A DNA stretch of 64,000 nucleotides from Oscillospiraceae bacterium (GTDB lineage Bacteria > Bacillota > Clostridia > Oscillospirales > Acutalibacteraceae). The stretch lies in contig SVQH01000006.1 of the NCBI GenBank assembly GCA_015065425.1, forward strand, positions 46,855 to 110,854, given 5' to 3'. This document shows positions 44,062-53,282 of this stretch, in pieces (position 1 is the stretch's first letter; each line of letters begins with the position of its first letter). The position numbers and the translations under genes were made by a program. The notes under the pieces were generated by a model. The model saw nothing but the letters and a program-made list of their open reading frames with translations, made no database searches and was not told the origin of the DNA.

Positions 44062-45006
44062 TTATAATCTTTTGTCGTCCTCTTTTCGTTTTTTTGCGTC
44101 ATTTATAAAGTAAGTAATTAAAAATCCCGAAACTCCTCCTGTAATTATTCCTACTGACAGAAACAGCCACCAGAAGGAATTTTTACCTTTTACAGATTCT
44201 GCCTGTTGATCCTCGCTGACGGGTTTTTCCTTTATTTCAGTTGAAACTTCTACTGTTTCGGTATAAATCATACCGTAGCTGTCCTCATAGGTTATGGTTA
44301 TTTTTCCCGCTGTCTTTCCGAGTCTTTCACCCTCAGAACGCAGAGTAACAGTCAGAATTCTTTGTTCCCCCGATGAAATATTACCTGCAAATAAGCTGCC
44401 TGAACAGTTGATTGAGTCAATTTCAGGCTGAACTCTGCAATTATATAAATCAGCTTTTCCCGTATTCATCAGTTCAATGCTGAGAGGTGTGTTTTCTCCC
44501 TGAATCATAGATAAGGGGAGCACTACACCGCTGAAACTCAGTTCTGTTGACTGTCGTACTTCGATATATATAGTTTCACTTTCGGAATAAGAAAGTCCGT
44601 CACTGTCTTCATATTCCATTGTAAGAGTCATGGTGTGCTCTTTTTCTTCAATATTATAAAGTGCTTTCAGTTCCTTTTTCCATTGAAAGGAAGAACCGGC
44701 ATATATCACATTTATATGTTCGGAGGGCATGTCGGCACATCTGAGATTTTCCGATGTGCCGTGAAGGGAAAGCTTTATATTCTTAACGGCTGTTGTATTG
44801 CTGGTATTTTTTATTGTTATGCTGAGTGTTGCCGTGTTTTCGGGAGATATATGACCGCCTGATATTTCATAAGAAGTTACCATAAGTCTCGGTTTTGAAT
44901 ATACTTTTTCTTCTGATTGCATATTTTCTTCATTTTCCGTTGCAAAAACACATACGGGAGACAGCAAAAACAGAAGGGACCAAATAATACATAATACTCT
45001 TTTCAT
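44062..45006 (-). CDS. Exported CARDB-like accessory protein with C-terminal anchor
   Basis: 314 residues. Residues 1-22 are a Sec signal ending FATEN. Two beta-sandwich repeats follow, each opening with a pattern such as ISPENTATLSITIKNTSN and IQGENTPLSIELMNTGKADL, typical of CARDB/NEW3-like domains. A membrane helix (about 278-300) and a basic tail close the protein, so the repeats face outward. It starts 3 bases after the permease gene stop, so it is translationally coupled and probably works with that ABC transporter, as adaptor or cell-wall contact. That role is inference. Confidence 0.75.
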   Translation of the reverse strand: MKRVLCIIWSLLFLLSPVCVFATENEENMQSEEKVYSKPRLMVTSYEISGGHISPENTATLSITIKNTSNTTAVKNIKLSLHGTSENLRCADMPSEHINVIYAGSSFQWKKELKALYNIEEKEHTMTLTMEYEDSDGLSYSESETIYIEVRQSTELSFSGVVLPLSMIQGENTPLSIELMNTGKADLYNCRVQPEIDSINCSGSLFAGNISSGEQRILTVTLRSEGERLGKTAGKITITYEDSYGMIYTETVEVSTEIKEKPVSEDQQAESVKGKNSFWWLFLSVGIITGGVSGFLITYFINDAKKRKEDDKRL

Positions 45007-45009
45007 CTC

Positions 45010-47793
45010 TCATAACTCCCTTATATTATCAACAATGCTTACATTTGTTACGTTCCTGACCTTTATTATCAGGTTAATATGACAGATTGCAAGGAGAAGT
45101 ATTATAAGTATTACCATCGGCAATATTGAAAACGGCAGATGGGTATCTGTCATTATCCATTGGTTCATTGCAAAATATGAAATTACATAGAAAGCAAAGC
45201 CCGTAATCAATCCTTTTACTGTCATTTCAATTATCTGAAGGGAATATAATGCATTCAGCGACCTTTCACTGCAGCCTACCGCACGAAGCGTTCCTATGGT
45301 TCTTTTGCTCTCTCTTATATTGGACGTTACGGTATTTGAAATAAGAGAAATACATACTGCCATGAATACAAGTACAAGAGCTGTAAGGATAAGAATAAGT
45401 GTTCTGTGATCTGCTCTCTCGGTTTCGTTTATGAGAAATGATGAGCTGATGGAAGCTCCGGGGAATATTGCCTGAAGTCTTGAAGTTACAAAGCTGTCTG
45501 TATCAGCATCGCACTCTTCTTTAAGATCAATGCCCAGTTCGGCATAGGGTCTCATTATTCCGAAATTATCAAGTCCTCTAAGCGTTGTAATAAGAGCGAA
45601 TCTGTTGTCGATGTTTCTGCCTGTACCTACTATTGCTCCTATCTTAAATGTACGGTCGGTTCTCTTATAAACTCCGTTTTCTTCAGTAAGTACGCTTACT
45701 GTAAGCGAATCTCCGACTTTGAAAGGATTTTTTCCCCGAAGTACAATGTTTTTATATGATTCCTTTTCATCATTTGAATTTTCGTAAGAATTCTCATATT
45801 CCATGTTGTTAAATGAATACATATACCCCTGCATATCGCCGTAAAGGCTCAGAGAATAGCCAATTTCTTCCGGAGCACGGATTATTATTTCTTCTCCCGA
45901 ATTGAGTTTATCTGTATTGATTTTGCCTGCAATCAAATTGCTTTCCAGCTCTTTTATAAGCTTGTCACTTTTTGCCATCATTATGGTGTTGAATATATCC
46001 TGTGTGTAAACGGCTTTTTCTTGTACCTGTGTGTATAAGGGATTTACAATGTTTTCAGGGGACTTTGAAATCAGTTCAAACAGTTCGGCTGTTTTATCAT
46101 TGGTCTTATAGTATTCCTCATTTTCAGATATTATTTCGTTGAGTATATGATGTTCTTCCGTATACTTTATGCCTCTGTAAAGGAGAGAAAGATTATTTAT
46201 TTTCAGATATAACGGCAGTTCATCTTCAATAAGAATATTTGCCCTGCAGGTCTTTGTACCTGTGACACTTTCTACCTGAGGAATATTAAAGCACATCTGC
46301 CGTTCCGTTTCAGTAATTAAATAATCAGCATTTTCATTAACAAAGGCATTTTTAGAATATGAGTGATCGTCGTTTGCATCCCAGTCTTCAATGATGTAAT
46401 CCGAGTTGTACTGTATTTGTGCTTCGTGGGCTGAGATTTTTATAACTGACCCTGCCAAAGAACATATCAGCACCGAAAGGGAAATAAGCATGCTTACAAT
46501 TATACGTTTTTTTCCTGCAAATATAAGTTTTCTTTTTGCTGTAAGCTTAATTACATTGAAATCTGTCTGCGACTTGATTTTTTTGCTTCTGACTTTTCTC
46601 AGTGTTTCAATATCCCTTATTGCCTGCAAGGGAGAGAGATTTGCAGCCTTTATAAGCGGCAGAAGAGCAGACAGCAATACACATATCAATGAAAACAGTG
46701 CTCCGAGGAACAGTATTTTTATATCGGGAATAAAAATGAAATTTTCTCCGAGAAGGTGAGCACTGAGCTTTGTTAAGCTATATGCTGTAAGTATACTTAT
46801 CGGTGTGCAAAAAAGTGAAATCAGCAGTGCTTCTCTTGCAAAAATATTCATTATCTGTCTTTTTGTCGCTCCCACTGCCTTAAGAAGTCCTATCTGATTC
46901 TGTCTTGATTTCAGCATGGTGTTAAATGCATTGATTATTGCAAAGCATGAAAGGGATGCGAAAAGAAAACTGAGAAAGGCAAGTGTTCCCATGGAGGTCA
47001 TTATATTTCTGTAGGAGTCGCCTATGGATGAGACATAAGTTCCGGTGGTGTCAAGAGGATACCCGGGAGCTGCAAGAAAAGCAAGATATTCAAAATTGTC
47101 CGTATTTTCCTTTTCTTTTACAAATGCTATAAGTCTGTCACTTTTAATGTTGTCTGTTTCCTTTACTGTTGCAATGAACGCAGAGGGAATAGTCTGTGCT
47201 CTGTCGAAAGCACCGCTGTGCAGATTTTCGAGATACAGTTTTTTGTCATCAAGTATTCCCGTTACGGTGTAAGTGTGTTTGTTTTCGCTCTGTGTCCCGT
47301 CAGAGTTAAATGAAGTTTCCGAAAAAGTTAAACTGTCTCCCGGGATAATATTATCACCGAGCATAAGAAGGGCAGTTTTTTCAACTGCTATCTCATTTTC
47401 CTTTTCGGGAAAACGTCCCTCAAGCAGTGTCTGATAATAAAGCTCTTCAGCTTTTTCATCAAGGCACCCCACATATATTCCTTTTTCGCTGTCGCCGTTT
47501 TCAGGATAAATATATGAAATTATCTGACTGTATCCGATTTCGAGATCTTCTTTCAACGGATATACCGTATCGTAAAAATATTCCTCATGGGCATTTATGA
47601 ATATAAGGTCCTGTTTGCCGTATCTTCTGAACTGCAGCTCCTGTTGAGAAGAAGAAAGGCATGAAACAAAAAAGGGTATACCGCTTACAAATGTCATTGC
47701 AAGAAGAATGCTTATTATAAGAAGGGTGTACTGTTTTTTTCTGTGTCGCAGATTTCCCATTGCAAGGGAATTTACCGTAAGCTTCTTTTTCAC
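45010..47793 (-). CDS. FtsX-type ABC transporter permease
   Basis: 927 residues, start GTG at 47793, directly after the ATPase stop TAA and with GGGGTGA upstream. One N-terminal helix (about 22-45), a MacB-like extracellular domain, three helices of the first FtsX domain (about 270-400), a second helix-anchored extracellular domain (about 440-760) and a final three-helix FtsX domain (ESKRTIGTLRAVGCSE, about 790-920). It is larger than BceB-type permeases, but the pairing with a two-component system is similar. Probable role: sensing, detoxifying or exporting peptide antibiotics or lipids. Confidence 0.88.
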   Translation of the reverse strand: MKKKLTVNSLAMGNLRHRKKQYTLLIISILLAMTFVSGIPFFVSCLSSSQQELQFRRYGKQDLIFINAHEEYFYDTVYPLKEDLEIGYSQIISYIYPENGDSEKGIYVGCLDEKAEELYYQTLLEGRFPEKENEIAVEKTALLMLGDNIIPGDSLTFSETSFNSDGTQSENKHTYTVTGILDDKKLYLENLHSGAFDRAQTIPSAFIATVKETDNIKSDRLIAFVKEKENTDNFEYLAFLAAPGYPLDTTGTYVSSIGDSYRNIMTSMGTLAFLSFLFASLSCFAIINAFNTMLKSRQNQIGLLKAVGATKRQIMNIFAREALLISLFCTPISILTAYSLTKLSAHLLGENFIFIPDIKILFLGALFSLICVLLSALLPLIKAANLSPLQAIRDIETLRKVRSKKIKSQTDFNVIKLTAKRKLIFAGKKRIIVSMLISLSVLICSLAGSVIKISAHEAQIQYNSDYIIEDWDANDDHSYSKNAFVNENADYLITETERQMCFNIPQVESVTGTKTCRANILIEDELPLYLKINNLSLLYRGIKYTEEHHILNEIISENEEYYKTNDKTAELFELISKSPENIVNPLYTQVQEKAVYTQDIFNTIMMAKSDKLIKELESNLIAGKINTDKLNSGEEIIIRAPEEIGYSLSLYGDMQGYMYSFNNMEYENSYENSNDEKESYKNIVLRGKNPFKVGDSLTVSVLTEENGVYKRTDRTFKIGAIVGTGRNIDNRFALITTLRGLDNFGIMRPYAELGIDLKEECDADTDSFVTSRLQAIFPGASISSSFLINETERADHRTLILILTALVLVFMAVCISLISNTVTSNIRESKRTIGTLRAVGCSERSLNALYSLQIIEMTVKGLITGFAFYVISYFAMNQWIMTDTHLPFSILPMVILIILLLAICHINLIIKVRNVTNVSIVDNIREL

Positions 47794-48480
47794 TTATATC
47801 ACCCCGTTTTTCGTATCTTTTACAACTTTTCCGTCATCAAGGGTGAGTATTCTTTCTGCCTGTTCTGCAACATTGAGGTCGTGAGTTACAAGAATAAGGG
47901 TAATTCCGAACTGTTTTCCCACATATCTTAGAAGCGACAGAACTTCTCTTCCGCTTTTTCCGTCGAGATTTCCCGTAGGTTCATCTGCAAATAGCACGGA
48001 AGGCTTGTTTGCAAGTGCTCTTGCTATTGCGATTCTTTGCTTCTGACCGCCTGAAAGAGCCGAGGGCAGATGTGAAAGCCTGTCTTCTATTCCCAGTATT
48101 TCTATGACATTTTTTATATATTCTTCATCAGCCTTTTTCTTGTCAAGCATCACGGGAAGAAGTATGTTTTCATAACCTGTCAGCTCCTGTACGAGATTAT
48201 AAGCCTGAAAAACAAAGCCGAATCGGCGGCGTCTGAGAATAGAAAGCTGGTTATCATTATAAGAAAACAGCTCCTTGCCTTCATAAAGTACACTTCCTGA
48301 TGTGGGATTTTCAAGACTGCTCAGTACATGAAGAAGGGTAGATTTCCCCGACCCCGAAGGACCTGTTACTGCACAGAATTCCCCCTGCTCAAAGGACAGT
48401 GTAACATCATCCACGGCTTTTATGATATTTTCACCGCTGTAATACTCTTTTGTAAGATTTTTACATTCAATTATATTCAT
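47794..48480 (-). CDS. ABC transporter ATPase, MacB/LolD type
   Basis: 228 residues from ATG at 48480 (AGGAGTGATTAT ahead; an ATG 30 bases upstream lies before the ribosome site). Walker A GPSGSGKST, Q-loop VFQAYNLVQ, signature LSGGQKQRIAIARAL, Walker B VLFADEPTGNLD and switch His in LVTHDLN are all intact. The stop TAA touches the GTG start of the permease. First gene of the transporter operon, with a promoter that carries an inverted repeat at the -35 side. Confidence 0.93.
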   Translation of the reverse strand: MNIIECKNLTKEYYSGENIIKAVDDVTLSFEQGEFCAVTGPSGSGKSTLLHVLSSLENPTSGSVLYEGKELFSYNDNQLSILRRRRFGFVFQAYNLVQELTGYENILLPVMLDKKKADEEYIKNVIEILGIEDRLSHLPSALSGGQKQRIAIARALANKPSVLFADEPTGNLDGKSGREVLSLLRYVGKQFGITLILVTHDLNVAEQAERILTLDDGKVVKDTKNGVI

Positions 48481-48510
48481 ATAATCACTCCTGTACTTTA
48501 TTATGGTCAT

Positions 48511-48553
48511 ATTATAATATCTTCCTCTTTCATTAAGATGACTTTAATCTTAA
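48511..48553 (-). promoter_or_regulatory. Promoter of the ABC operon with regulator-like inverted repeat
   Basis: -10 TATAAT (48511-48516, minus strand) has no good -35. In its place lies TTAAGAT-N7-ATCTTAA (48533-48553), an inverted repeat overlapping the -35 position, typical of a promoter activated by a response regulator. The obvious candidate is the OmpR-type gene at 49508-50161. Confidence 0.5.
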
Positions 48554-48575
48554 GATTTCGTAAGAAAAACAAAAA

Positions 48576-48603
48576 ACGGAGGCGAAAATACGCACTCCGA
48601 TTG
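48576..48603 (-). terminator. Terminator of the two-component operon
   Basis: Minus strand CGGAGTGCG pairs with CGCCTCCG (one G-to-C site mismatch), followed by TTTTTTG. Confidence 0.7.
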
Positions 48604-48608
48604 GCTTT

Positions 48609-49505
48609 TTACAGTTTTATTCCCGCATCGACCACGGGGAAATATGCGGTTATTTTAAGTCCCGATGCAGTATTTTCTGCTTCTATTGTTCCGTGGTGCT
48701 TGTCAACGATGGCTTTTGTTACGGCAAGACCTATCCCCGTACTTGAAGGTGCGGCATTTTCCGTCCTGTGAAAGCGAATAAACAGTTTTGGCAGCTCGTC
48801 AGGTTTTACACCACCGCCGTTATCCTCTACAGATATGCTTACATTGTTGCTTTCACTGTATATTCTGACAGTAATTTTACCGTCGGGACTTGTGTGTTCA
48901 CATGAATTTTTTATTATATTACCAAAGCACTCTTTTATCCATTCTCTGTCGCATCTGAAAACGGCAGTGCCGTTTATTTCAATATTTTTTTCGGGAAATA
49001 TATGCAGAAACTCATTTTTCAGTTCTGTGAAAATCCCGTTTAATTCATTTTCTGAAAAATTCATCTGATAAGTGTCACTTCTCAGCTTTTCAAGCTTAAT
49101 TACACGGTTTATAAGTTCTTCCATCTTGTTTATGAGTTCAAGCTGTTTTTCCGTGTGAAGGCTTTCGCTTTCACTTGCATCCATTTCACAGTACAGCTTG
49201 AGTCCTGCAAGGGGTGTTTTGAGTTGATGCGAAATATCTGAAAGAAACAGGGTATTGTTCTTTGCCTGAATTTTTGAAAATTCTTTTTCAGACAATACGC
49301 TTCTCTGAAGTTCGGCTATGGCTGTTTCAAGATGAGATATGGTACTGTCATTAAGTTCAGGCGTTATGGGATTTTGTCCCTGAAGAAATTTTTCTGTCTG
49401 CTCAGTAATTCTTTTCAGTCGCTTATCTTTTTTTATATTATTTAATATCAGCAAAACGCACAGTACAAGAACGGTAATAAGAAATATAATAAGAAAGTAC
49501 TCCAT
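48609..49505 (-). CDS. Sensor histidine kinase with minimal membrane part
   Basis: 298 residues from ATG at 49505, with GGGAGG 7 bases upstream inside the end of the regulator gene. A single membrane helix at residues 3-22 and no extracellular domain; then a linker, the phospho-acceptor His93 in SDISHQLKTPLAG and the ATP domain (IIKNSCEHTSPDG, DNGGGVKPDEL, GIGLAVTKAIVDKH). Without an outside sensor it probably reads the state of the ABC transporter next door, as kinases of the Bce type do. That mechanism is inferred from context. Confidence 0.9.
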   Translation of the reverse strand: MEYFLIIFLITVLVLCVLLILNNIKKDKRLKRITEQTEKFLQGQNPITPELNDSTISHLETAIAELQRSVLSEKEFSKIQAKNNTLFLSDISHQLKTPLAGLKLYCEMDASESESLHTEKQLELINKMEELINRVIKLEKLRSDTYQMNFSENELNGIFTELKNEFLHIFPEKNIEINGTAVFRCDREWIKECFGNIIKNSCEHTSPDGKITVRIYSESNNVSISVEDNGGGVKPDELPKLFIRFHRTENAAPSSTGIGLAVTKAIVDKHHGTIEAENTASGLKITAYFPVVDAGIKL

Positions 49506-49507
49506 TT

Positions 49508-50161
49508 TTATTCCTCCCACCGATAGCCGATTCCTCTCACTGTTTGTATGTGCTTGTTACCTACCTTTTCACGGAGTCTGCTGATATGAACGGATAACGT
49601 GTTATCATCAATGAAGTTTTCGTCACAGTCCCAAATTTTTTCAAGGAGAAGATTTCTCGGAACAGTTCCTTTATTTGATATAAGAATATTAAGTATCTGA
49701 AATTCCGTCGGGGTGAGAAAAAGCTTTTCTCCGTTTTTTCTGACACTCATTCTTTCGATGTCGATTTCAAGTTCCTCAGTGCAGTATGAAATATTTCCCT
49801 GACGTCTTAGCAAAGCTCTTATCCTTGACAGAAGCTCCTGAAGTCTGAAAGGCTTTGTAACATAGTCATCTGCCCCCGAATCCAATCCTCTTACTATCTG
49901 AAACTCTTCGTCGCAGGCGGTAAGAAAGAGTATAGGAGTCCCGATTCCTTTTGTCCGAATGTGTTTACAAAGGTCAACTCCGCTTCCGTCGGGAAGCATC
50001 ACATCAAAAATAAAGAGAGAAAATATATCTGTCACGGCTTTTTCCTGTCCCTCATTAAAAGAAGCTGCCGTATATACAGAGTATCCCTCTTTTGTAAGCA
50101 ATTCATAAAGTCCTTCGCGAAGATATGTGTCATCCTCAACAAGAAGTATTTTTGTCTCCAT
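49508..50161 (-). CDS. OmpR-family response regulator of the ABC module
   Basis: 217 residues from ATG at 50161 (GGTG 6 bases upstream; an in-frame ATG at 50212 lies near the -10 region and is excluded). Receiver: VEDD near 8-11, Asp53 in FIFDVMLPDGSG, Lys in DDYVTKPF. Winged helix: TPTEFQILNILI .. NTLSVHISRLREKVG .. GIGYRWEE. The stop lies two bases before the kinase start. It probably activates the ABC promoter at 48511-48553 and perhaps its own. Confidence 0.92.
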   Translation of the reverse strand: METKILLVEDDTYLREGLYELLTKEGYSVYTAASFNEGQEKAVTDIFSLFIFDVMLPDGSGVDLCKHIRTKGIGTPILFLTACDEEFQIVRGLDSGADDYVTKPFRLQELLSRIRALLRRQGNISYCTEELEIDIERMSVRKNGEKLFLTPTEFQILNILISNKGTVPRNLLLEKIWDCDENFIDDNTLSVHISRLREKVGNKHIQTVRGIGYRWEE

Positions 50162-50191
50162 TTGTTTCACCGCCGAAGTTTTCTTGTTTTC

Positions 50192-50220
50192 AGTATAGAC
50201 GAATATTTTCATTTTGACAA
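50192..50220 (-). promoter_or_regulatory. Promoter of the two-component operon
   Basis: Minus strand -35 TTGTCA (50215-50220), 17-base spacer, -10 TATACT (50192-50197). Confidence 0.6.
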
Positions 50221-50274
50221 GAGTACAAATAAAACTTAAAAACTCATATCAAAGAAATCTGTCGGTCAGAAAAT

Positions 50275-50308
50275 CAAAACAGTCCCCCTTAAAGAGAGGG
50301 ACTGTAAG
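50275..50308 (-). terminator. Terminator of the reductase/desaturase operon
   Basis: Minus strand ACAGTCCC pairs with GGGACTGT, followed by TTTTGATTTT. Confidence 0.8.
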
Positions 50309-50310
50309 AA

Positions 50311-51519
50311 TTATTTTGCAGGGGGGACATTGATAACAAGGTCTGTAAGCGGGAAAGAACAGCAGGGATGAATACAATCGAATTTGAAATCTGCAAGTCG
50401 TCTGTATTCAAGATGCTTCGGAACATAAACCTTTCCTGAAATGAGATGTGAATGACAAAAGCCGCATTCACCGCTTCTGCATCTTGAAGGAGCAGCAATA
50501 CCGTTTTTTTCGAGTATCTGAAGAACAGAGTCATCTGTTGATCCCGTTACTGTCTTTGTTTCGTCCTGAATGGTTACGGTAATTGAAACCGTTGCGGGAA
50601 TATCCGAAGGATAGTCTTTCTGTGATTTCGGGTCATGGAATTCACCGAACATCTCATGACGGATATACTTTTTCTCAAGGTTCAGTTTCGGAAGTTCATT
50701 ATCCAATGCATCGTACATGGCCTGCGGACCGCAGATAAATACCGAATAGACATCGTTTTCGGGAGCATATTTTCTGATAAGATCAGCCGTAATAAAGCCT
50801 TTCTCAAAACCGTCCCCCGATATGTCAGCATCCTTATCGCTGAGTACATGTATGACCTTTACTTTATCTGTCTTTTTTGTTATTTCAAGAAGCTCATCGT
50901 AGAAAAGTATTGCATCCTTGTTTCTGCTTCCGTAAAGAAGAGTAAGTTCAAAATCTTCATCCCCGTCAATAATGGCACCTGCCATGGAAATGAAGGGTGT
51001 AATACCGCTTCCGCCTGCAAGACAGATGACCTTATTTGCATCTCTTAAGGGCTGATATTCAAAATGTCCTTCAGGTGCGGAAACTGTCACTTCTGTGCCG
51101 ACTTCCCAGTTATCAAGAATGTAATTTGACATAAGTCCGCCCTGAACACGTTTTATCGTGAGCATATATTTTCCCTGAAGTGCATCCTGCGGTTTTGATG
51201 AAATTGAATATGCTCTTGTTATTTTCATGCCTTCAATCTCTTCAAACACAGTAAGATATTTACCTGCAGAGAAATATGCAAGGGCGGAAGTGCCTCTTTT
51301 TTCATCGGGAACAAGCACAAAGCTTTTGCAGTCATCGGCTCTGTCTATGATTTCTGCTACCTTCAGACACTGTTTTTTCGGGTGCAGTGCTTTTGCTATA
51401 ACTGCAGCCTGATCAGATATTTCGGGAAGCCGTGCCATTTCGCTTTCAAATTTTTTCTGTCTACCTGACAGAATCGGAATAAACTTATTTGTTTTAAGTG
51501 CTTTAACTTTACTTGCCAT
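50311..51519 (-). CDS. FAD/NAD(P)H reductase fused to a 2Fe-2S ferredoxin domain
   Basis: 402 residues. After an about 50-residue N-terminal extension comes the FAD-binding barrel with RAYSISS (near 112), then the NAD(P) domain with LAGGSGITPF (near 178) and FICGPQAMY. The C-terminal domain from about 315 is a plant-type ferredoxin: Cys347, Cys352, Cys355 (CRSGECGFC) and Cys386 or 387. Electrons would flow from NAD(P)H through FAD to the iron-sulphur cluster and on to a partner. The partner is probably the FAD enzyme encoded one base upstream in the operon. AGGGAGG precedes ATG. Confidence 0.87.
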   Translation of the reverse strand: MASKVKALKTNKFIPILSGRQKKFESEMARLPEISDQAAVIAKALHPKKQCLKVAEIIDRADDCKSFVLVPDEKRGTSALAYFSAGKYLTVFEEIEGMKITRAYSISSKPQDALQGKYMLTIKRVQGGLMSNYILDNWEVGTEVTVSAPEGHFEYQPLRDANKVICLAGGSGITPFISMAGAIIDGDEDFELTLLYGSRNKDAILFYDELLEITKKTDKVKVIHVLSDKDADISGDGFEKGFITADLIRKYAPENDVYSVFICGPQAMYDALDNELPKLNLEKKYIRHEMFGEFHDPKSQKDYPSDIPATVSITVTIQDETKTVTGSTDDSVLQILEKNGIAAPSRCRSGECGFCHSHLISGKVYVPKHLEYRRLADFKFDCIHPCCSFPLTDLVINVPPAK

Positions 51520-51520
51520 A

Positions 51521-53077
51521 TTATTTGCCTCCCTTTATTGCTTTTATAGTCAGCTTTGCTGCCTTTTCACCTGAATAATACGCACAGCCGTAGCCATCGC
51601 CTCTTTCCTGTGAAGCACCGCAGAAAATGAAGTTATCAAAGGGCTGATCCTGTTCAAACTGAATGGTTCTCGGAATAAGGCTGTCCCATTTTTCAAGCAT
51701 ATATCCGTAAGGAGTACCGTAAGGTGTGTTAAGATAACGGCAGAATGTGGGAGGTAAGGCTATTTCAATTTCTTCGATGTATGGGGTTATTGATATGTTA
51801 AGAGCCTTTTCACAGGTCTCTATCATATTTTTTGCAACCTTTGTCTTGAACTTTTTATATTCCTCGGGCTTTACATCCTTAAGTTCATCCCCGAAGCTCA
51901 TTGTTGTCAGGAACAACTGACTTGTACCCTCGGGTGAGCCGTTGGGATTGATTTCGTTAAGGCAGTTGATGATACAGAAGCCGTTGAAAAGATGCTGACA
52001 GGCGTCAAACTGCTTGTCTGAGTCTGAATCGGGTGCGATAAATACCGAATAGTCCTTAATGCCCAGTTCTTCCTTAGTCTTGTTCATTCCGAGATATACA
52101 GTGGTAAGTGAGCAGGCAATCTTTCTTGCATTGAGCATTTTGAGCTGCTTTTTCGGTACCTGCATTTCATCAAACAGTTCACTCCAGGTTATATTCGGAT
52201 GTGAGTTGCAGATAAAATGAGAACCGTAAATTTCTTTTTCGCCGTTTACGACAACGCCTGCAGGTTTACCGTTTTTCATGATAACCTTTGTTACTTCTGA
52301 ATTATACCATATTTCGCCGCCGTTATCACGGATAACCTTATCTATTGCAAGGCTCATTTCATGGCTTCTCAGTTTCGGGATACCTGTACCTGCCTTGACA
52401 TAACTGTGAATAACAATGGAATAGTATAAAAAGTCAAATATGGAGCCGGGCACACCCATATAGCACCAATAGGTTGAGAATATGTCCTGTGCTTTTTTCG
52501 GCATTCCGAGAGCATCAAGAACTTCATTGAGAGTGTGTCCCGTAATACGCATAAAATCAGGAACTTCTTTTAATATGGACGGTATTTCTAACGGTTTTTC
52601 AAGCTTGTCAAAGGCACTGTACATTCTTGTACCTAAATCAAATGCAGCCATACAGCTGTCATAGGAGCCGGGAACCAGTTCTTCAAGCTTATTTGCAAAG
52701 TCTTCAAAGCCTGCGGGCATACGGGCATCCACAGTGACTTCTACGCCGTTTTCATTAATGAATGTATCCTTGTCACCGTCTTTTGCGGGAACCACAAGGC
52801 GGAAGGTGGAATTATGGCTTATCCAATCAACATCTGCACCGAAACGCTTGAAGGTCTCATCAATGGAACCCGGGTCTTCGGGATTTCCTATACCTGCGAG
52901 TTCGTGAAGTGACGGTTCAAACTCAAATCTGCCTCTGACAAAAGAAGATGCGGAACCGCCGGGAATATTATGCTTTTCAAGCAGGAGCGTGGAAAGACCT
53001 GCCTTTGCACATGTAGCTGCAGCACCGAGACCGCCGTTACCTGCACCGATTATTATTACATCATATTTTTTACTCAT
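51521..53077 (-). CDS. CrtI-like FAD-dependent desaturase/saturase
   Basis: 518 residues, cytoplasmic. The N-terminal dinucleotide site is VIIIGAGNGGLGAAATCAK (4-22), followed by EKHNIPGGSASSF, the pattern of phytoene desaturases and retinol saturases. The C-terminal FAD-contact region is YGTPYGYMLEK .. FCGASQERGDGYGCAYYSGEKAA. It oxidises or reduces carbon-carbon double bonds of a lipid-like substrate. No phytoene synthase or other carotenoid gene is nearby, so the substrate is unknown. With a dedicated reductase behind it, double-bond reduction is plausible (inference). GGAGGTAACAAGACAGC precedes ATG. Confidence 0.82.
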   Translation of the reverse strand: MSKKYDVIIIGAGNGGLGAAATCAKAGLSTLLLEKHNIPGGSASSFVRGRFEFEPSLHELAGIGNPEDPGSIDETFKRFGADVDWISHNSTFRLVVPAKDGDKDTFINENGVEVTVDARMPAGFEDFANKLEELVPGSYDSCMAAFDLGTRMYSAFDKLEKPLEIPSILKEVPDFMRITGHTLNEVLDALGMPKKAQDIFSTYWCYMGVPGSIFDFLYYSIVIHSYVKAGTGIPKLRSHEMSLAIDKVIRDNGGEIWYNSEVTKVIMKNGKPAGVVVNGEKEIYGSHFICNSHPNITWSELFDEMQVPKKQLKMLNARKIACSLTTVYLGMNKTKEELGIKDYSVFIAPDSDSDKQFDACQHLFNGFCIINCLNEINPNGSPEGTSQLFLTTMSFGDELKDVKPEEYKKFKTKVAKNMIETCEKALNISITPYIEEIEIALPPTFCRYLNTPYGTPYGYMLEKWDSLIPRTIQFEQDQPFDNFIFCGASQERGDGYGCAYYSGEKAAKLTIKAIKGGK

Positions 53078-53113
53078 GCTGTCTTGTTACCTCCGCACAT
53101 AAAAATACAACTA

Positions 53114-53142
53114 ATTTTATCACTTAATAAGTGTAAATACAA
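53114..53142 (-). promoter_or_regulatory. Possible promoter of the desaturase/reductase operon
   Basis: Minus strand -35 TTGTAT (53137-53142), 17-base spacer, -10 TAAAAT (53114-53119). The spacer holds a small palindrome CACTT-ATT-AAGTG. Confidence 0.4.
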
Positions 53143-53214
53143 TGAAAAAAAGGAAAATATTTGCTATTCGGGAAAATAATCAAAAAAGTGTTTATGTAAT
53201 TATTCAAAATAACT

Positions 53215-53235
53215 ATAGTATTAAGGATATACTAT
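53215..53235. promoter_or_regulatory. Inverted repeat before the SGNH hydrolase gene
   Basis: ATAGTAT-TAAGGAT-ATACTAT, perfect 7-base arms and 7-base spacer, 48 bases before the start codon. Possible operator; a -10-like TATACT lies in the right arm. Confidence 0.35.
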
Positions 53236-53282
53236 GTGATAAACTTGAGAAAAATCAGTAAAAGCAAGAACAGAGGAAATTT

